Assembly (NCBI RefSeq): GCF_039822265.1
Contig: NZ_JBAJEX010000003.1
Location: 1-64,000, forward strand
Direction: 5' to 3'
Origin: Thiobacter sp. AK1
GTDB taxonomy: Bacteria > Pseudomonadota > Gammaproteobacteria > Burkholderiales > Thiobacteraceae
DNA: 64,000 bases
Shown here: piece after piece, positions 6,291 through 14,482 of the stretch
Layout of the letters: each line of letters opens with the position of its first letter
Numbering within the stretch: the stretch's first letter is position 1
Made by a program: the position numbers and the translations under genes
Notes under the pieces: model-generated
Database searches by the model: none
Seen by the model: the letters and a program-made list of their open reading frames with translations, nothing else
What the model was told of the DNA's origin: nothing

Positions 6291-6704
6291 TCATAGCGCT
6301 ACTAAACCACTTTTCCCAGAGAAAAATAGCACATAAAGAATCGCAGCCAAGGTCAAAAGGATAACAAGATTAATTAACGCGACCAAAAAGAAAGCTCTGC
6401 GCACTACGGCAGTTATCGCAAGTGCAATAAGCAAAGTGATTTGGGTACCTAAAGCTATGCGGAGGTTGGCCGCAATAGAGGCAGAAGACGCGAGCACTGA
6501 TTTTGTGAGTGATGGAAGATTTGAACCAAATGATCCGTAGAACTCAGCAAATGAAGCAGCAATTGAATTGAAACCATAGAACGGCGGCGCCACCAATATC
6601 GATAGCAGAAGTGCCCAGACCCATGTCCAAAGGCCGAGCGGCGCTCGACCACGCGCAACCTCTCCTTGGATGTGGTGTTCGGAACTACGCTCGCTGTCGG
6701 TCAT
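6291..6704 (-). CDS. Hypothetical membrane protein (cassette 1, next to attI)
   Basis: 137 residues with three to four predicted membrane segments: residues 24-44, a weaker one at 60-80, then 83-100 and 104-126. No family recognised. The ATG at 6704 is preceded by the cassette core GTTAGAAC at 6714-6707; an upstream in-frame TTG overlaps that core and is not used here. This is the integrase-proximal cassette, so it was the most recently inserted and best placed for expression from a Pc-type promoter. It is more AT-rich than the host genes. Confidence 0.65.
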   Translation of the reverse strand: MTDSERSSEHHIQGEVARGRAPLGLWTWVWALLLSILVAPPFYGFNSIAASFAEFYGSFGSNLPSLTKSVLASSASIAANLRIALGTQITLLIALAITAVVRRAFFLVALINLVILLTLAAILYVLFFSGKSGLVAL

Positions 6705-6706
6705 GA

Positions 6707-6839
6707 GTTCTAACAAAAAGTAGCCGTCCTAAACGACGAAAAGAATGTCGTCGTCTTGACGGATAAAATCAAATATCTAGCATAACTTCATAAAAATCAA
6801 TACGGCGCAGTTTTTCGGACATCCTAAAAAGGACAAAGA
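6707..6839. other. Candidate attI region
   Basis: The first cassette joins at GTTAGAAC (minus strand, 6714-6707). The 125 bases between this core and the intI start should hold attI and the divergent promoters. The stretch is AT-rich and includes the inverted repeat GGACATCCTAAAAAGGAC just before the intI start. I see no CTGT-N8-ACAG LexA box. attI sites have little consensus beyond the core, so the exact extent is inferred from position. Confidence 0.65.
6756..6783 (+). promoter_or_regulatory. Candidate integrase promoter
   Basis: TTGACG (6756-6761), a 16-bp spacer and TAGCAT (6778-6783), 56 bases before the intI start. It is the best sigma-70-like pair in the gap, but unproven. Confidence 0.4.
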
Positions 6840-6848
6840 ATGCGTCAA
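6821..6848 (-). promoter_or_regulatory. Candidate cassette promoter (Pc)
   Basis: Minus strand TTGACG (6848-6843) lies just inside intI, followed by a 16-bp spacer and TAGGAT (6826-6821), pointing into the cassette array. Pc promoters of integrons often lie within or at the start of intI, so the place fits. The match to consensus is moderate. Confidence 0.35.
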
Positions 6849-7830
6849 GCCATCTCCCCCAGCTCTCCCTCTGCCTCCCGCCCCAAGCTGCTCGATCATG
6901 TGCGCGACAAGATTCGGCTGAAGCACTATAGCATTCGCACCCAACAGGCGTACACGGACTGGATCAAGCGTTATATCCGCTTTCATGACAAGCGGCATCC
7001 CAAGGATATGGGGCCGCCGAGGTCGAGCAATTCCTCACCCATCTTGCGGTGCAGGGTAATGTTGCCGCAGCCACGCAGAACCAGGCCAAGAGCGCGTTGC
7101 TGTTTCTTTACAAGCAGGTTCTGGGGATCGAATTGCCCTGGCTGGATGAGGTGGAGCAAGCCAAGGCTCCGCGGCGGCTGCCGGTGGTGCTGATCGAGCG
7201 CGAGGTGGCCCGCCTATTGGATCGCATGCAGGGGACGATCGGCCTGATCGCGCGGCTATTGTACGGAACCGGCATGCGCATCATGAAGGCCGTTCGTCTG
7301 CGCGTGAAGGACGTGGATTTTCACCGGCGCGAGATCGTGGTGAGGGAAGGCAAGGGCAACAAGGATCGGGTCACGATGTTGACCGTCAGCCTGGTGTAGC
7401 CGCTTTAGGCCCACCTCGTAGCGGTGAAGCGCTTGCATGATGATGATCTGCAGAAAGGCTTCGGCGAGGTGTATCTGCCCTTTGCTCTTGCCCGCAAGTA
7501 TCCGAATACGGGCCGTGCGTGGGGTGGCAATATGTATTCCCGGCGGCTGGGCGCTCGCAGGACCCGCGCAGCGGGGTGGAAAGGCGGCATCATGTCAGCG
7601 ATCAGGCCGTGCAGCGGGCGGTGCGTCAGGCGGTGCGCGATGCCGAGATTGCCAAGCCTGCCACGGCGCATACGCCGCGCCATTCCTTTGCCACCCACCT
7701 GCTTCAATCCGGCTACGACATCCGCACCGTGCAGGCACTGCTTGGCCACAAGGACGTGCAGACCACCATGATCTACACCCATGTGCTCAATCGAGGCGGG
7801 CGCGGCGTGGTGAGTCCCTTGGATCGCTAG
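6840..7830 (+). pseudogene. intI: Integron integrase, inactivated
   Basis: Joined across its lesions, the frame gives a typical IntI of about 330 residues: N-terminal SAM-like domain (LLDHVRDKIRLKHYSIRT), box 1 Arg (GTGMRIMKAVRLRVKD), the IntI-specific insertion ([15 protein letters not shown] then [10 protein letters not shown]), [18 protein letters not shown] and the nucleophile Tyr in [11 protein letters not shown]. Lesions: a one-base deletion near 7010 (after KDMG), TAG at 7397-7399, TAG at 7406-7408 and a one-base deletion near 7521. Substitutions in conserved positions (Leu to Pro in HTPRH, Glu to Lys after box 1) fit relaxed selection. No active recombinase can be made. The stop codon overlaps the lipB stop on the other strand. 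Confidence 0.93.
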
Positions 7831-8480
7831 AGGCAAGCCTCCAGGCGCACCCGCAGGCGTTCGCCCACCTGATCGAGCGGCTCGTCCACGCCCAGCTCGC
7901 TAAGCTGCGTGACCTTTAGCCCCTCATAGCCGCAAGGGTTGATGGCGCTGAAGGGCGCAAGGTCCATGTCCACGTTGAGGGCGAGGCCGTGGTAGCTCAT
8001 ACCGTGTCTGATGCGCAGTCCGAGCGCGGCGATTTTTTTTCCGTCCACGTACACGCCCGGCGCCTTGTCGCGGCGCTGGCCTTCTATTCCGTAGTCAGCC
8101 AGCAGATCGATCACAGCCTGTTCCATGCGGTTGACCAGCTCACGCACGCTTAAGCCGCGCCGCTTCAGGTCGAGCAGCAGGTAGGCAATGAGCTGGCCCG
8201 GGCCGTGGTAGGTGACCTGGCCGCCGCGGTCGACGGGGAGGATGGGGATGTGGGTCACTTGCAGGATGTGTTCGCGCTTGCCAGCGAGCCCCAGGGTATA
8301 GATGGGCGGATGTTCCAGCAGCCAGAGCTCGTCCGGCGTGTCGGGGCCGCGCCGGGCGGTGAAATCCTGCATGGCGTGCCAGGTGGGCTCGTACTCGACG
8401 CGGCCGAGGTGGCGCACGATCAGCGCGGCGTGTTGGGAGGCGGCGTTCTCACCCGTTTGGCCGCGGGTGAGTCGCGTCAC
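7827..8480 (-). CDS. lipB: Octanoyl-[acyl-carrier-protein]:protein transferase
   Basis: LipB moves octanoyl from ACP to lipoyl domains of pyruvate/2-oxoglutarate dehydrogenases and GcvH in the cytoplasm. The 217 residues include the signature [20 protein letters not shown], the lysine motif [23 protein letters not shown] and the catalytic Cys in [14 protein letters not shown]. The frame stays open much further upstream, but the family begins near [13 protein letters not shown]. The GTG at 8480 overlaps the stop of the preceding gene (GTGA), so it is taken as the start. It is the last gene of a dacA-dat-ybeD-lipB run in which each gene overlaps the next by four bases or fewer. The TAG stop shares CTAG with the stop of the intI remnant. 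Confidence 0.93.
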   Translation of the reverse strand: MTRLTRGQTGENAASQHAALIVRHLGRVEYEPTWHAMQDFTARRGPDTPDELWLLEHPPIYTLGLAGKREHILQVTHIPILPVDRGGQVTYHGPGQLIAYLLLDLKRRGLSVRELVNRMEQAVIDLLADYGIEGQRRDKAPGVYVDGKKIAALGLRIRHGMSYHGLALNVDMDLAPFSAINPCGYEGLKVTQLSELGVDEPLDQVGERLRVRLEACL

Positions 8481-8743
8481 AAGACCACCTTCACTAGGGG
8501 ATGACGGCTTAGCTCGGTGTACAGGGCATCGAGCTGAGCCTGGGACGTGGCGCGAATGGTGCAGGTGAGGCTTAGGTAACGGCCCAATCGGGAGGGCCGC
8601 ATCTCGGTGCTGGCCACGTCGTAATCCGGCGCGTGACGCAAGACGATTTCCACGATGGTTTGCGCAAATTCGTCTCGTGACTCGCCCATGATCTTGATGG
8701 GGAAGTCCATAGGGAATTCCATCACGCATTTTTGTGCGCCCAT
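8477..8743 (-). CDS. ybeD: YbeD/DUF493 small protein
   Basis: 88 residues with the DUF493 pattern: MEFPMDFPIKIMG, then the ACT-like core [33 protein letters not shown]. The fold is related to allosteric ACT domains; the function is unknown but the gene almost always sits beside lipB, suggesting a link to lipoate metabolism. Two ATGs lie six bases apart (8749 overlapping the dat stop, and 8743). I prefer 8743 because GAGGGAA is then at a normal spacing. The stop overlaps the GTG of lipB. Confidence 0.9.
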   Translation of the reverse strand: MGAQKCVMEFPMDFPIKIMGESRDEFAQTIVEIVLRHAPDYDVASTEMRPSRLGRYLSLTCTIRATSQAQLDALYTELSRHPLVKVVL

Positions 8744-8745
8744 GT

Positions 8746-9594
8746 TCATTTCCCTCGCATGGTGGTGGCCTTGTAGGCCTGGTAGAGGGCATCCATGCGC
8801 TGGAACAGGGGGCCGGGCCGCCCAGTCCCCACGGCTTGGCCGTCCAGGGCCGTGATGGGCAACACCTCCCGCGTCGAGGAGGTGAGCCACAGTTCGTCCG
8901 CCGCGCGCACCTCAGCCTCGGCAATGGGGCGGATGTGTACCGGCATGCCATCTTGTCGGGCGAGTTCCACCACCACGTCGTAGGTGATGCCCGCCAGCAT
9001 CAGATGGTCCTTGGGGGGCGCATACAGGGCCCCTGCCTTCACCACGAAAATGTTGCTCGCTGCACCTTCGGTGAGGAAACCGTCGCGTAGCAGCACCGCT
9101 TCCATTGCGCCCGCCTCCACTGCCAGTTGACGCAGCAGGACGTTGGGCAAAAGCGAGATCGACTTGATGTCGCAGCGCAGCCACCGGTTGTCCACCGCGG
9201 TGATGGCGGTAACACCGCTCGCCTTGAGCACCGGATCGGGTGGAGCAAGCGGGGTGCTCATCATGAACACGGTGGGGGTCACCTGCTGCGGGAAGGCGTG
9301 GTCGCGCTTGGCGGGACCACGCGTGACTTGCAAATAGAGATACTGGTCCTCACCCGCGTTACGGGCGATGAGCTCGCCGATGAGTCGAGTCCACGCTGCC
9401 TCGTCGTGGGGGGTGGCGAGCTTAATCTGGTCCAGGCTGTACTGTAGGCGTCGCAGGTGTTCGGCTAGCCGGAAGGGCCGACGTGAATAGACGGGAATCA
9501 CCTCGTACACGCCGTCGCCGAAAATAAAGCCCCGGTCCAGTACGGACACCCTGCCCTGTTCCAGGGGCATCCACTCGCCGTTGAGGTAAATCAC
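8746..9594 (-). CDS. dat: D-amino acid aminotransferase (class IV, PLP)
   Basis: About 282 residues of the fold-type IV aminotransferases. Seen: LDRGFIFGDGVYEVIPVY at the N-terminus, typical of D-alanine transaminases, the catalytic lysine in CDIKSISLLPNVL, EAVLLRDGFLTEGAASNIFVV, and ELWLTSSTREVLPIT near the C-terminus. It should interconvert D-Ala and D-Glu with their keto acids. Placement directly after a D,D-carboxypeptidase gene suggests recycling of D-alanine released from peptidoglycan (inference). The start is either GTG 9594, which overlaps the dacA stop, or GTG 9603; the shorter form begins in the family's usual IYLNGEW. Confidence 0.88.
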   Translation of the reverse strand: MIYLNGEWMPLEQGRVSVLDRGFIFGDGVYEVIPVYSRRPFRLAEHLRRLQYSLDQIKLATPHDEAAWTRLIGELIARNAGEDQYLYLQVTRGPAKRDHAFPQQVTPTVFMMSTPLAPPDPVLKASGVTAITAVDNRWLRCDIKSISLLPNVLLRQLAVEAGAMEAVLLRDGFLTEGAASNIFVVKAGALYAPPKDHLMLAGITYDVVVELARQDGMPVHIRPIAEAEVRAADELWLTSSTREVLPITALDGQAVGTGRPGPLFQRMDALYQAYKATTMRGK

Positions 9595-10730
9595 TTGAAC
9601 CACAGCTTCACCGTATCCCAGGCGCGGCCAAACATGCCCGCCACCGGCACCTCGGTGAGCGCCTGCAGCGTGTAGCTGGCGTAGGGCTTGCCCTCAATCT
9701 GGATGGTAAGGGTGCCCACGGCCTGTCCCTGGGTCAGGGGGGCCAGCAGAGGCTGCCGGCTCATCAGGCTGGCCTTGGCCTGGGCATACCACCCCTTGGG
9801 CAGGGATAGGTACACATCGCGATCGAAGCCCGCCTTCACCGTGTTGGAGGCGCCCTTGTACACCGGCAGGGTGGCCACGGTCTGGCCCTTCTGGTAGAGG
9901 CGGTAGGTCTCATAGAACTGGAAGCCGTAATTGAGCAGTTTCTGGCTTTCCGCAGTGCGCGCATTGTCGGAGGCGGCGCCGGTGACCACCGAGATGAGCC
10001 GCATCTGGCCGCGCCGGGCGGAGGCGATCAGACAGTAACCCGCCGCCTCGGTATGGCCGGTCTTGACTCCATCCACGTAGGGATCCTGCCACAGCAGCCT
10101 GTTGCGGTTGGGCTGGGTGATGCGGTTGTAAGTGAATTCCTTCAGCGCATACAGCGGATAGAACTCCGGGAAGTCGCGGATCAGGGCCGCCGCCAGCAAA
10201 GCCAGATCGCGTGCCGTGGAATAGTGCTGGGGATGAGGCAGGCCGGTGGAATTCATGAAATGGGTGTTGGAAAGCCCGAGCCGCTTCGCCTCTCGGTTCA
10301 TGAGCTCGGCGAAGGCTTCCTCGGTACCGGCAATACCCTCGGCCAGCGTGATGCAGGCATCGTTGCCGGACTGCACGATCATGCCCTTGAGCAGATCGTC
10401 CACGCGCGCCGGCGTCCTGGGATCGAGGAACATGCGCGAGCCCTCCGTGCGCCAAGCCTTTTCAGATACGGGCAGGGTCTGGTCCAGCTTGAGCCGGCCT
10501 TGGCGGATGGCGGTGAAGCTGAGATACGCCGTCATCAGCTTGGTCAGCGAAGCGGGCTCAATGCGCATGTCCGGGTTGTGTGCGGTGAGCACTTGCCCGC
10601 TCTGGAAATCCAGCAGCACCCAGGACCGGGCGGCGATGTCGGGCGCTGGCGGCGGCGGCAGAAGACGGCTCTCCCCATGCACGAACGTGGCATGGATAAG
10701 CAACAGGAACGCAAACAGCAGTTTTTTCAT
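9591..10730 (-). CDS. dacA: D-alanyl-D-alanine carboxypeptidase (PBP5/6 type)
   Basis: A 379-residue periplasmic enzyme that removes the terminal D-Ala of peptidoglycan stems. An N-terminal signal peptide (MKKLLFAFLLLIHATFVHG) precedes the S11 peptidase domain with SLTK (active Ser), SGN (VQSGNDACI) and KTG (VDGVKTGHTEAAG). The C-terminal beta domain (TLPVYKGASNTVKAGF) ends in a short amphipathic helix, GRAWDTVKLWFK, a membrane anchor as in PBP5. The ATG at 10730 is chosen because it gives a proper signal peptide; an in-frame GTG lies five codons upstream. First gene of the dacA-dat-ybeD-lipB unit, with a TATAAT element 39 bases upstream. Confidence 0.95.
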   Translation of the reverse strand: MKKLLFAFLLLIHATFVHGESRLLPPPPAPDIAARSWVLLDFQSGQVLTAHNPDMRIEPASLTKLMTAYLSFTAIRQGRLKLDQTLPVSEKAWRTEGSRMFLDPRTPARVDDLLKGMIVQSGNDACITLAEGIAGTEEAFAELMNREAKRLGLSNTHFMNSTGLPHPQHYSTARDLALLAAALIRDFPEFYPLYALKEFTYNRITQPNRNRLLWQDPYVDGVKTGHTEAAGYCLIASARRGQMRLISVVTGAASDNARTAESQKLLNYGFQFYETYRLYQKGQTVATLPVYKGASNTVKAGFDRDVYLSLPKGWYAQAKASLMSRQPLLAPLTQGQAVGTLTIQIEGKPYASYTLQALTEVPVAGMFGRAWDTVKLWFK

Positions 10731-10768
10731 GGGAAGGAAAGGCACGGGAAGACTGCGGAAAGGATCGG

Positions 10769-10774
10769 ATTATA
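10769..10774 (-). promoter_or_regulatory. -10 element before dacA
   Basis: Minus strand GCTATAATCCG holds a perfect TATAAT, 39 bases before the start. No good -35 is visible at 16-18 bp. The same flanked -10 recurs before other operons in the window. Confidence 0.5.
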
Positions 10775-10806
10775 GCGCGAAGGTTCCCGCCGCCTGGTGA
10801 TCGCGC

Positions 10807-12537
10807 CTACAGGTTGTTGAGCCGCGCAAGCAACGCCCGCATCTTTTCCGGGTGCTCGGTCTTGAGCATCTTGCTCACCAGGTTCGCTACTTCCGGCAGG
10901 TTGGTCTTCAGCACCTGCTGCTTGACGGCGAGCAGATGGGCCGGGTGCATGGAGAACTCGCGCAGACCAAAGCCCAGCAGGAGCCGGGTGAGGCTGGGAT
11001 CGCCGGCCATCTCGCCACACACGGCCACCGGCGTGCCGTTGCGATGGGCAGTGCGGATGGTGTGTGCCACCAGCTGCAGCACCGCAGGATGCAGGGGATC
11101 GTAAAGATGCGCCACCGCATCGTCGGTGCGGTCGATTGCCAGCGTGTACTGGATCAGGTCGTTGGTGCCGATGGAGAGGAAGTCCAGCTTCTTCACGAAG
11201 ACCTGAACCGTGAGGGCGGCAGCGGGGATTTCGATCATGCCCCCGACCTTGACGCCCTTGTCGTAGGGGAGACCGTCCGCTTCCAAGCTGTGCTTGGCCA
11301 CCTCGAGCAGATGCAAGGTCTGGTCGAGCTCCTGCATGGTGGCGAGCATGGGAATGAGGATCTGCACCCGGCCATAATGGGAGGCACGCAAGATGGCGCG
11401 CAGCTGGGTGTGGAAGAGATGGGGCTCGGCTAGACACAGGCGGATAGCGCGCAAGCCCAGGGCGGGATTGGCGCTGGCCGGTCGCTCCATGTGGGTGAGC
11501 TGCTTGTCGGCCCCGAGATCGAGAGTACGGATGGTCACCGGTGCGCCATCCATCTCCTCCACCACCCTGCGGTAGAACTCGAATTGCTCATCCTCACTCG
11601 GTAGGTCGCGGCGGTTCATGAACAAGAACTCGCTGCGGAATAGGCCGATGCCGGTGGCGCCGTTCTCTTTCACCTGGGCCACGTCCTGGGGCAGCTCGAT
11701 GTTGGCGTGTAGTTCCACTGGCGTGCCGTCCAGGGTGCGTGTCTGCGCCTGAACGATGCGCTTGAGCTTCTGACGGTCGATCTCCCACTGGTTCTTGCGC
11801 AGCTGGTACTCGGCCAGCACGTGCTGGTCCGGATTGACGATGACCACGCCCTGTTCACCATCCACGATGAGTAGCTCGTGCTCGCGGATCAGACTGCGCG
11901 CATGGTGCAACGCCACCACGCAGGGAATGTTGAGGCTACGCGCGAGAATGGCAGTGTGGGAAGTGGCACCGCCCACGTCCGTGATGAAGGCGGCGAACTG
12001 GTGGCGCTTGAATAGGATCATGTCCGCTGGCGACAAGTCATGGGCCACCAGGATGCTGGTCTCCTCCGGGCTGCGCCCTTCCGCCGGCATGCCGGGATGC
12101 CCCAGCAGCTGCTTGAGCACCTTCTCCACCACCTGGATCACGTCCTGCTTGCGCTCGCGCAAGTAAGGGTCCTCGATGCTCTCGAATTGGTCCAGCAGGT
12201 TCTCCATCTGCTGCGCCAGCGCCCACTCCGCGTTGCACTGCTGGGCTTCGATTAACTGCTTGGGCACCTTGGAGAGGCTGGTGTCATTCAGGATCATCAG
12301 GTGCACCTGGAGAAAGGCCTCCACTTCCGGCGGCGCATTGGGCGGGATGTGCTCGCGCGTGGCTTCCAGCTCCGCCCGCACGGCGGCCACGGCGGCATCG
12401 AAGCGGGCTTTTTCTTCTTCCAGCAGGTGACGGGGCAGGGCGTAATGGGGGACGTCGAGCGCGGCGTGGGAGACCAAATGGGCGAAACCGATGGCGATGC
12501 CACCGGACACCGCCACGCCGTGCATGGTGAAGCTCAT
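10807..12537 (-). CDS. ptsI: PTS enzyme I (phosphoenolpyruvate-protein phosphotransferase)
   Basis: 576 residues, full length. It autophosphorylates from PEP and passes phosphate to HPr. The N-terminal swivel domain carries the active His194 in GGATSHTAILARSLNIP. The C-terminal TIM barrel has GIGLFRSEFLFMNR, the Mg-binding LSIGTNDLIQYTLAIDR and the Cys in VAVCGEMAGDPSLT. It lies 67 bp downstream of ptsH and in the same direction as the EIIA-Man gene. No EIIB/EIIC sugar permease is nearby, so this set is likely regulatory, as in many betaproteobacteria. Confidence 0.96.
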   Translation of the reverse strand: MSFTMHGVAVSGGIAIGFAHLVSHAALDVPHYALPRHLLEEEKARFDAAVAAVRAELEATREHIPPNAPPEVEAFLQVHLMILNDTSLSKVPKQLIEAQQCNAEWALAQQMENLLDQFESIEDPYLRERKQDVIQVVEKVLKQLLGHPGMPAEGRSPEETSILVAHDLSPADMILFKRHQFAAFITDVGGATSHTAILARSLNIPCVVALHHARSLIREHELLIVDGEQGVVIVNPDQHVLAEYQLRKNQWEIDRQKLKRIVQAQTRTLDGTPVELHANIELPQDVAQVKENGATGIGLFRSEFLFMNRRDLPSEDEQFEFYRRVVEEMDGAPVTIRTLDLGADKQLTHMERPASANPALGLRAIRLCLAEPHLFHTQLRAILRASHYGRVQILIPMLATMQELDQTLHLLEVAKHSLEADGLPYDKGVKVGGMIEIPAAALTVQVFVKKLDFLSIGTNDLIQYTLAIDRTDDAVAHLYDPLHPAVLQLVAHTIRTAHRNGTPVAVCGEMAGDPSLTRLLLGFGLREFSMHPAHLLAVKQQVLKTNLPEVANLVSKMLKTEHPEKMRALLARLNNL

Positions 12538-12604
12538 ACCCGCCCCTGGACCAGAACGCCGCGCCAGGGGCGCGCAGGCGCGTCACGATGTTGCCGCCAA
12601 ACGG

Positions 12605-12874
12605 TCACTGTCCCTCCCCGAACTTGTCGCGAATCAGCCTGGTGAGGGCCGCCATGGCCTCGGCCTCGTCGGGCCCGTTGGTCTCGATGCGAATGGTGCT
12701 GCCCTTGGCGGCCGCCAGCATCATCACGCCCATGATGCTTTTCGCATTGACGCGATTGCCATTGCGTTCCAGGAAGATATCGCTCTTGAACTGGCCCGCG
12801 AGCTGGGAGAGTTTCGCCGAGGCACGTGCATGCAGGCCCAGCTTGTTGATGATTTCAACGTCCTGCTGCAACAC
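12605..12874 (-). CDS. ptsH: Phosphocarrier protein HPr
   Basis: 89 residues. His in INKLGLHARASAKL is the enzyme I phosphorylation site; Ser in NAKSIMGVMML corresponds to the HprK-type regulatory serine. It accepts phosphate from PtsI and passes it to the EIIA encoded just upstream. The start is the GTG at 12874, which overlaps the end of the EIIA gene by 20 bases; this start matches the usual family N-terminus. Confidence 0.94.
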   Translation of the reverse strand: MLQQDVEIINKLGLHARASAKLSQLAGQFKSDIFLERNGNRVNAKSIMGVMMLAAAKGSTIRIETNGPDEAEAMAALTRLIRDKFGEGQ

Positions 12875-13268
12875 TGCACGCCTCTCTCGATACCTCGATG
12901 ACGCCTTCCCGACCGCCGCTGATGGCTTTTTCCACCACCACGCTTAGCGGCTGTTCCCGATAAGTCAATGCCCGCACCAGCATGGGTAGGTTCACGCCGG
13001 CCACCACTTCCACCTTGCCGGGCTGAAGCAGCCGACAGCCGATGTTGCAGGGCGTCGCGCCGTAGATGTCCGACAGCACCAGCACGCCGCTGCCGTCATC
13101 CAGCTCCGCTACCAGGGCCCGTGCCTGCGGCAGTAGGGCGGCGGGCTCGTCGTGCACACTCACACCCAGCTGACGCAGGCGCGGCGGCCGGCTGCCGAAC
13201 ACATGGCTTGCGCAGTGGATGAGACTCTCGCCCAAGGCGCCGTGGGCGATGATCAAAATCCCGATCAT
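12855..13268 (-). CDS. PTS EIIA component, mannose family
   Basis: 137 residues of the EIIA-Man fold: MIGILIIAHGALGESLIHCA with the phospho-accepting His9, then VLVLSDIYGATPCNI and VVAGVNLPMLVRALTYRE. With no matching EIIB, EIIC or EIID, it probably works as a regulatory phosphate acceptor of the EIIA-HPr-EI chain (inference from context). ATG 13268 is preceded by a 146-bp spacer; an open frame extends further but lacks family similarity. hprK and rapZ, often upstream in related bacteria, are not here. Confidence 0.9.
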   Translation of the reverse strand: MIGILIIAHGALGESLIHCASHVFGSRPPRLRQLGVSVHDEPAALLPQARALVAELDDGSGVLVLSDIYGATPCNIGCRLLQPGKVEVVAGVNLPMLVRALTYREQPLSVVVEKAISGGREGVIEVSREACSVAAGR

Positions 13269-13414
13269 GATGCCATCCTCGTGTGGGCGATCCCCAGTCT
13301 TCCGCTCGTGGCAACTTAGCCCGTTGCCTTGCCACCGGCGTACCTGGCGCCGGTCTCGGATTGAAAGAAATATTCGTGCCAGGCCGACTGGCAAGCCCCA
13401 AGGACGCGGCCCGC

Positions 13415-14482
13415 TCAGGGTACGACCACGACCTTGGGCACATCCGGCGCGAATTTGAGGCGCCGCGCCAGCCCCTGCGTGACGAATATTCTACCCTCCC
13501 CATCCACTAGCAGGGCCTGACGAACCTGCAGTTTTTCAGCTACTTGACGCCAGGCTCCGGGACCGGCAATGAACAGGGGCTTGGACAGCACATCCGAACG
13601 CACGCCCGCTTGCGGCCCGGGCGGCACCAGCACCGTGACCGCCTGCACCCCCTGGACCGGCCAGCCGGTGCGGGGGTCGATGATATGACAGTAGCGTCGG
13701 CCCTCCGCTTCGAAATAACGCTGGTAGTCGCCCGAGGTGCCGATGGCTTCGCCATCCTGCAAATCCAGTTCGGCGAGCACCCCTGCCCGGCGCGGATGCT
13801 GGATGCCCACATGCCAAGGACGGTCGCCAGCGCGCCCCAGGGCGAGGATGTTGCCACCGATGTTGATGAGCGCATTGCGAATGCCTGCCGCCTTGAGCTG
13901 CGCGGCCGCCCGGTCCAGGGCAAGTCCCTTGGCGTAGCCGCCGAAGTCCAGTTGCACGGCAGGATTGCGGCTTGCCGCCCGGCCTTCGGCGATGACGATG
14001 TCCCCCATGCCTGGATGGGCCGCGACCAGCTTGTCGATGGCCGCGGGATCAGGCCGCACGGGTTTGAATTCATCGGACTCAAAACCCCACAGGGCGATGA
14101 GCCGGCCGATGGCGGGATTGAACAGACCTTCCGAGGCCACCCACCAGCGGCGCGCATCCTCGATGGCGGCGGCAAGTTCCGCGGACACAGGCGCAGTCTC
14201 ACCCTTGGCGAAAGCCGCATTGAGGGCGGTGAGGGGTCCCGGCTTCCACGCATGGAAGTCGCGGTTCATTCGGTCGAACCCGCGCAGCACCTCGCCTGCC
14301 GCCGCCTGCGCCTTTTCCGGCGGCTCACCCTGGATGACGACCTCTACCAGGGTGCCGAACACATACGCTTGCTGCCGATGAACCGGCGCATCGCCACAAC
14401 CCGCCAGTGACACGAGCCAGGCGAGCACCGCCAGGGAAAGCCACCACCTCCGCGCGCTGGAAGCAAACGGCAAAGGCATCAT
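13415..14482 (-). CDS. apbE: FAD:protein FMN transferase, lipoprotein
   Basis: 355 residues. ApbE attaches FMN to Thr residues of NQR/RNF-type and related flavoproteins in the periplasm. A lipoprotein signal (WLSLAVLAWLVSLAGC) puts the mature protein on the membrane. Core motifs: FGTLVEVVIQG, NPAIGRLIALWGF, LDFGGYAKGLALD, NIGGNILALG, and the Mg/FAD site HIIDPRTGWPV. ATG 14482 overlaps the gshB stop (ATGA), so the two genes are translationally coupled. I see no obvious flavinylation target gene in the window. Confidence 0.93.
   Translation of the reverse strand: MMPLPFASSARRWWLSLAVLAWLVSLAGCGDAPVHRQQAYVFGTLVEVVIQGEPPEKAQAAAGEVLRGFDRMNRDFHAWKPGPLTALNAAFAKGETAPVSAELAAAIEDARRWWVASEGLFNPAIGRLIALWGFESDEFKPVRPDPAAIDKLVAAHPGMGDIVIAEGRAASRNPAVQLDFGGYAKGLALDRAAAQLKAAGIRNALINIGGNILALGRAGDRPWHVGIQHPRRAGVLAELDLQDGEAIGTSGDYQRYFEAEGRRYCHIIDPRTGWPVQGVQAVTVLVPPGPQAGVRSDVLSKPLFIAGPGAWRQVAEKLQVRQALLVDGEGRIFVTQGLARRLKFAPDVPKVVVVP

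Larger units (their letters stand above)
1057..7830. mobile_element. Sedentary chromosomal integron with dead integrase
   Basis: The layout is diagnostic. A tyrosine recombinase gene with the IntI-specific extra segment lies on the + strand at 6840-7830. Divergent from it, eight cassettes on the minus strand are separated by seven palindromic spacers, each bounded by GTTRRRY-like core sites. Cassette contents are unrelated to each other and mostly unknown, as is usual for environmental integrons. The array is bordered by lipB on the integrase side and by an IS110 remnant on the distal side. Because intI is broken in four places, the array is now fixed unless an integrase acts in trans. The element as a whole is near certain; cassette functions are mostly unknown. 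Confidence 0.93.

Noticed and set aside
6717-6839. LexA (SOS) box controlling intI
   Set aside because: No CTGT-N8-ACAG pattern is present in the gap; only loose palindromes.
6840-7830. XerC/XerD or phage integrase
   Set aside because: The ALARKYP...WQYVFPA insertion between the conserved boxes is specific to IntI, and attC sites lie next to it.
7827-8951. A 374-residue LipB with a long N-terminus
   Set aside because: The extra part is out-of-frame reading of ybeD and dat; LipB similarity begins near 8480.
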